NCBI RefSeq assembly: GCF_021739025.1
Contig: NZ_JAKKOT010000007.1
Span: forward strand, 186,001-250,000
DNA: 64,000 nt
Source: Gordonia liuliyuniae
Lineage (GTDB): Bacteria; Actinomycetota; Actinomycetes; Mycobacteriales; Mycobacteriaceae
Direction: 5' to 3'
A model generated the notes under the pieces. That model was not told where the DNA came from, searched no databases, and saw only the letters and a program-made list of their open reading frames with translations. The translations under genes and the position numbers were made by a program. This document shows positions 61,884 to 64,000 of this stretch, in pieces (the first letter of the stretch is position 1; every line of letters begins with the position of its first letter).

Positions 61884-62501
61884 TCAGTCCACCCACGCCT
61901 GAATCATCGATTCGACGTGTGGGCCGTCGCCCGCCGGAGTGATGACGAGCGCCGATGTGCTGACCTCGTAGGTCGTTCCGCCGTTGACCGCGGTGAAAGT
62001 GTTGCCTGAACGAGTCGGATATCCGATCTCGATGGATCCGCCGTCGGCTGAACCCTTGTAGTAGTTGCGGCCCACCTGTGAACCGACCTGGCAGACGACG
62101 ACCTGAGACCGATCGGTGTAGCCGACGAAGACTGCGGCGTCGTCGGCGTTGCACCGCGCGGACGATCCGGTGAATCCCTGCCAGTCCGCTCCCGACACCG
62201 TCGGCGACGAATGCGAGGTCGTCGGCGGTGGCGCGGTGGTCGGGGTGGGGTCCTGCGCGGTGGGTCCCTGCTGCGGCTGCTGGGTGACGGTCACCGTCGA
62301 ACCCGACTGCGCCGGCTTCGGCGATGAGGATTCGCTCGAGGATCCTGCGGTCGCTGTCTCGTCCGAGTGCGAGTTCGCGTATACGAGGGCGCCGGTGACG
62401 CCGCCGATCAGCACGAGCACGCCGATGACGATGGCGACGATCACGGCGGGCGACGCCCAGGGCGACCGCTGAGGACCTCGGGGCGGCATCGGGTACGTCA
62501 T
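61884..62501 (-). CDS. membrane-anchored extracytoplasmic protein, 205 aa
   Basis: One membrane helix (VIVAIVIGVLVLIGGVTGALVY) follows a short Pro-rich N-terminus. A Ser/Thr/Pro/Gln-rich linker leads to a C-terminal domain with a Cys pair (ARCNADDA, VVCQVG) and beta-rich pattern like mycobacterial secreted or lipoprotein-type domains. It is coupled to pmmB by an ATGA overlap. The function is unknown. Confidence 0.75.
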   Translation of the reverse strand: MTYPMPPRGPQRSPWASPAVIVAIVIGVLVLIGGVTGALVYANSHSDETATAGSSSESSSPKPAQSGSTVTVTQQPQQGPTAQDPTPTTAPPPTTSHSSPTVSGADWQGFTGSSARCNADDAAVFVGYTDRSQVVVCQVGSQVGRNYYKGSADGGSIEIGYPTRSGNTFTAVNGGTTYEVSTSALVITPAGDGPHVESMIQAWVD

Positions 62502-64000
62502 CGGTTGCGGTCCTCCCTGAGTTCGACGGTCGCGACCTCGTCCAGCGCGCGCTGGAGTTCCCCCGACACGTCGGCGCGTACGCGACCAACACTAGTGCCT
62601 GCGGCGGAGCGGGTCATTTGTCCGTAGATCTTCACCTTCGGCTCCGTCCCGCTCGGCCGTACAAACACGCGGAGCCGCTCGGTCGAGTCGAGTCGAAACC
62701 CCACGCACTCCACGCCATCGGTCCGCAGTCCGTCGTCGCGCGACGCGTAGTCGGCGACGGTGACGTCGAAGCCCGCGAGGACGCGCGGCGGGTGGGCGCG
62801 AAGCCGGGACATGTACGCGGTGATCTGTGCGGGGTCGTCGAAGCGGAGGGAGCGTTGCGCGGTGACGTAGACGCCGCGCCGTTCGGCGAGCCGGTCGAGC
62901 GCGGCCGACAGTCCGCCGCGATCGACCCAGTCGCGTGCGATGCGGGCACAGGCGAGCGCCGCGCTGACCCCGTCCTTGTCGCGGACGGCGTCGGGGTCGA
63001 CGCAGTGACCGATCGCCTCCTCGTACGCGTAGGCGAGTGGTTCGCCCGCCCGCACCAGCCATTTGAAACCGGTGAGCGTGCGGCGGGCGTCGGCGCCGCG
63101 GGCGAGCGCGTCGTCGTGCATCAGCGTGCCGGAGACGACGGAGCTCGCTACGACGGGGCGTGGTCCACTGCGGACCAGCGCGTCGTCGAGGATCGCCGCG
63201 CCGAGCAGCGCGCCCGTCTCGTCGCCGGTCAGCATCCGCCACGTCTGTCCGTGGGAGACGCCGACCGCACACCGATCGGCGTCCGGGTCGAGTGCGATCG
63301 CCAGGTCGGCGTCGACCCGCGCCGCGGTCGCCAACAGGAGGTCGACGGCGCCCGGCTCCTCCGGGTTGGGGAAGGCGACGGTGGGGAAGTCGGGGTCGGG
63401 GTCGAACTGTTCGGGTACCGGGTGCACGTCGGGGAATCCGGCGTCGCGGAGCGCGTCGACGACGAGGGTTCCGCCGACTCCGTGCATCGCGGTCACCGCG
63501 ATGCGGACGTTCGGGCCGTCGGACGCGGGGAACCGCACGCGCAGCCGCGCGAGGTAGTCGTCGCGGATCCGGTGCGCCCGCGCATCGGGTGTGACGGGCG
63601 TGCGCGGGACGTCGTCGCCGACGGCGCGGATCGCCTGTTCTATCGCTCGGTCGGCGGGTTCGACGAGTTGGGCTCCACCGTCGAGATACACCTTGTAGCC
63701 GTTGTCGTCGGGCGGATTGTGCGACGCGGTCACCATCACCCCGGCCACCGCGTCGAGGGCTCGGCACGCGAACGAGACGAGCGGGGTCGGGCCAGGGTCC
63801 GGGAGTGCTACGACATCGAATCCACACGCCGCCAACACTTCTCGCGTAGCAGCAGCGAACTCTTCGGACCCGTGCCGACCGTCTCGTCCCACGACGACGG
63901 TCCCGCCCGAGAGCCCGTTCGCGGTCAACCAGGCGGCCAGGCCGGCCGTCGCACGTGTCACGGTTCGCACGTTCATACCGTCTGGGCCGTCGTGGACGGG
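62498..64000 (-). CDS. pmmB: phosphomannomutase/phosphoglucomutase PmmB, 5' end outside window
   Basis: The frame is open to the window edge, giving PVHDGPDGMNVRTVTRATAGLA, so the real N-terminus lies beyond 64000. Visible motifs: active-site Ser in VMVTASHNPPDDNGYKV, metal loop ALDPDADRCAVG, sugar loop EEAIGHCV and phosphate loop RPSGTEPKVK. It interconverts hexose 1- and 6-phosphates. Its place near upp matches M. tuberculosis Rv3308-Rv3309c. Confidence 0.93.
   Translation of the reverse strand, partial: PVHDGPDGMNVRTVTRATAGLAAWLTANGLSGGTVVVGRDGRHGSEEFAAATREVLAACGFDVVALPDPGPTPLVSFACRALDAVAGVMVTASHNPPDDNGYKVYLDGGAQLVEPADRAIEQAIRAVGDDVPRTPVTPDARAHRIRDDYLARLRVRFPASDGPNVRIAVTAMHGVGGTLVVDALRDAGFPDVHPVPEQFDPDPDFPTVAFPNPEEPGAVDLLLATAARVDADLAIALDPDADRCAVGVSHGQTWRMLTGDETGALLGAAILDDALVRSGPRPVVASSVVSGTLMHDDALARGADARRTLTGFKWLVRAGEPLAYAYEEAIGHCVDPDAVRDKDGVSAALACARIARDWVDRGGLSAALDRLAERRGVYVTAQRSLRFDDPAQITAYMSRLRAHPPRVLAGFDVTVADYASRDDGLRTDGVECVGFRLDSTERLRVFVRPSGTEPKVKIYGQMTRSAAGTSVGRVRADVSGELQRALDEVATVELREDRNR

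Overview
The window is high-GC actinobacterial chromosome of the order Mycobacteriales, most like Gordonia or a close relative. I infer this from protein families and gene order; no search was run. Gene neighbourhoods match those I know from Mycobacterium: guaA / imuA'-imuB / an AcrA1-type reductase on the left, and pmmB - upp - an Rv3311-type acidic protein - add - deoA - cdd - sdhCDAB on the right. Mycobacterial-type SOS boxes, a SAM-IV riboswitch, many leaderless starts and WXG100/EspC-like proteins agree with this.

Layout. 1-6400 is an accessory, defence-flavoured stretch around guaA. It holds the edge of an EVE-like/HNH nuclease (minus, runs off the window), a nuclease-helicase of the DUF2075/Schlafen-like type, a Fic protein whose motif His is Gln, and a RES/Xre toxin-antitoxin pair. 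6400-12700 holds an envelope-stress module (PspC/LiaF-like protein, PspC histidine kinase, NarL-type regulator), a Ser/Thr kinase and a radical-SAM-family protein that has lost its cluster cysteines. 13200-21340 holds the mutasome (imuA', imuB, dnaE2) with two LexA boxes, interrupted by a two-domain SDR reductase and a remnant of peptide deformylase. 21360-24170 holds citrate synthase, a divergent HTH-citrate synthase fusion and trmL.

24122-36290 is an integrated mobile element of about 12 kb with lower GC, inserted into the first codons of trmL between 11-bp direct repeats. It encodes a large serine integrase, a RepA-like ATPase followed by iteron-like repeats, a divergent promoter/operator switch with an excisionase-like protein, many small proteins, and a right-hand operon ending in a small terminase subunit. 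I see no large terminase, portal, capsid, tail or lysis gene. This is the layout of a phage satellite (PICI-like) and is the main discovery candidate. A cryptic prophage remnant is the main alternative.

36400-44400 returns to chromosome: a TetR/quinone-reductase pair, a 48-aa protein related to one inside the element, folD, metX, metY under a SAM-IV riboswitch, and a sodium:solute symporter with a tiny partner protein. 44860-50610 holds an MFS exporter, exonuclease III with an N-terminal 15-bp repeat, trpS, a YihY-family membrane protein and a D,D-carboxypeptidase. 50859-64000 holds succinate dehydrogenase, nucleoside salvage (cdd, deoA, add, upp), a secreted GDPD, an acidic conserved protein, an EspC-like/NlpC-P60 pair probably linked to type VII secretion, and the 3' part of pmmB. 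No rRNA, tRNA or CRISPR array was found.
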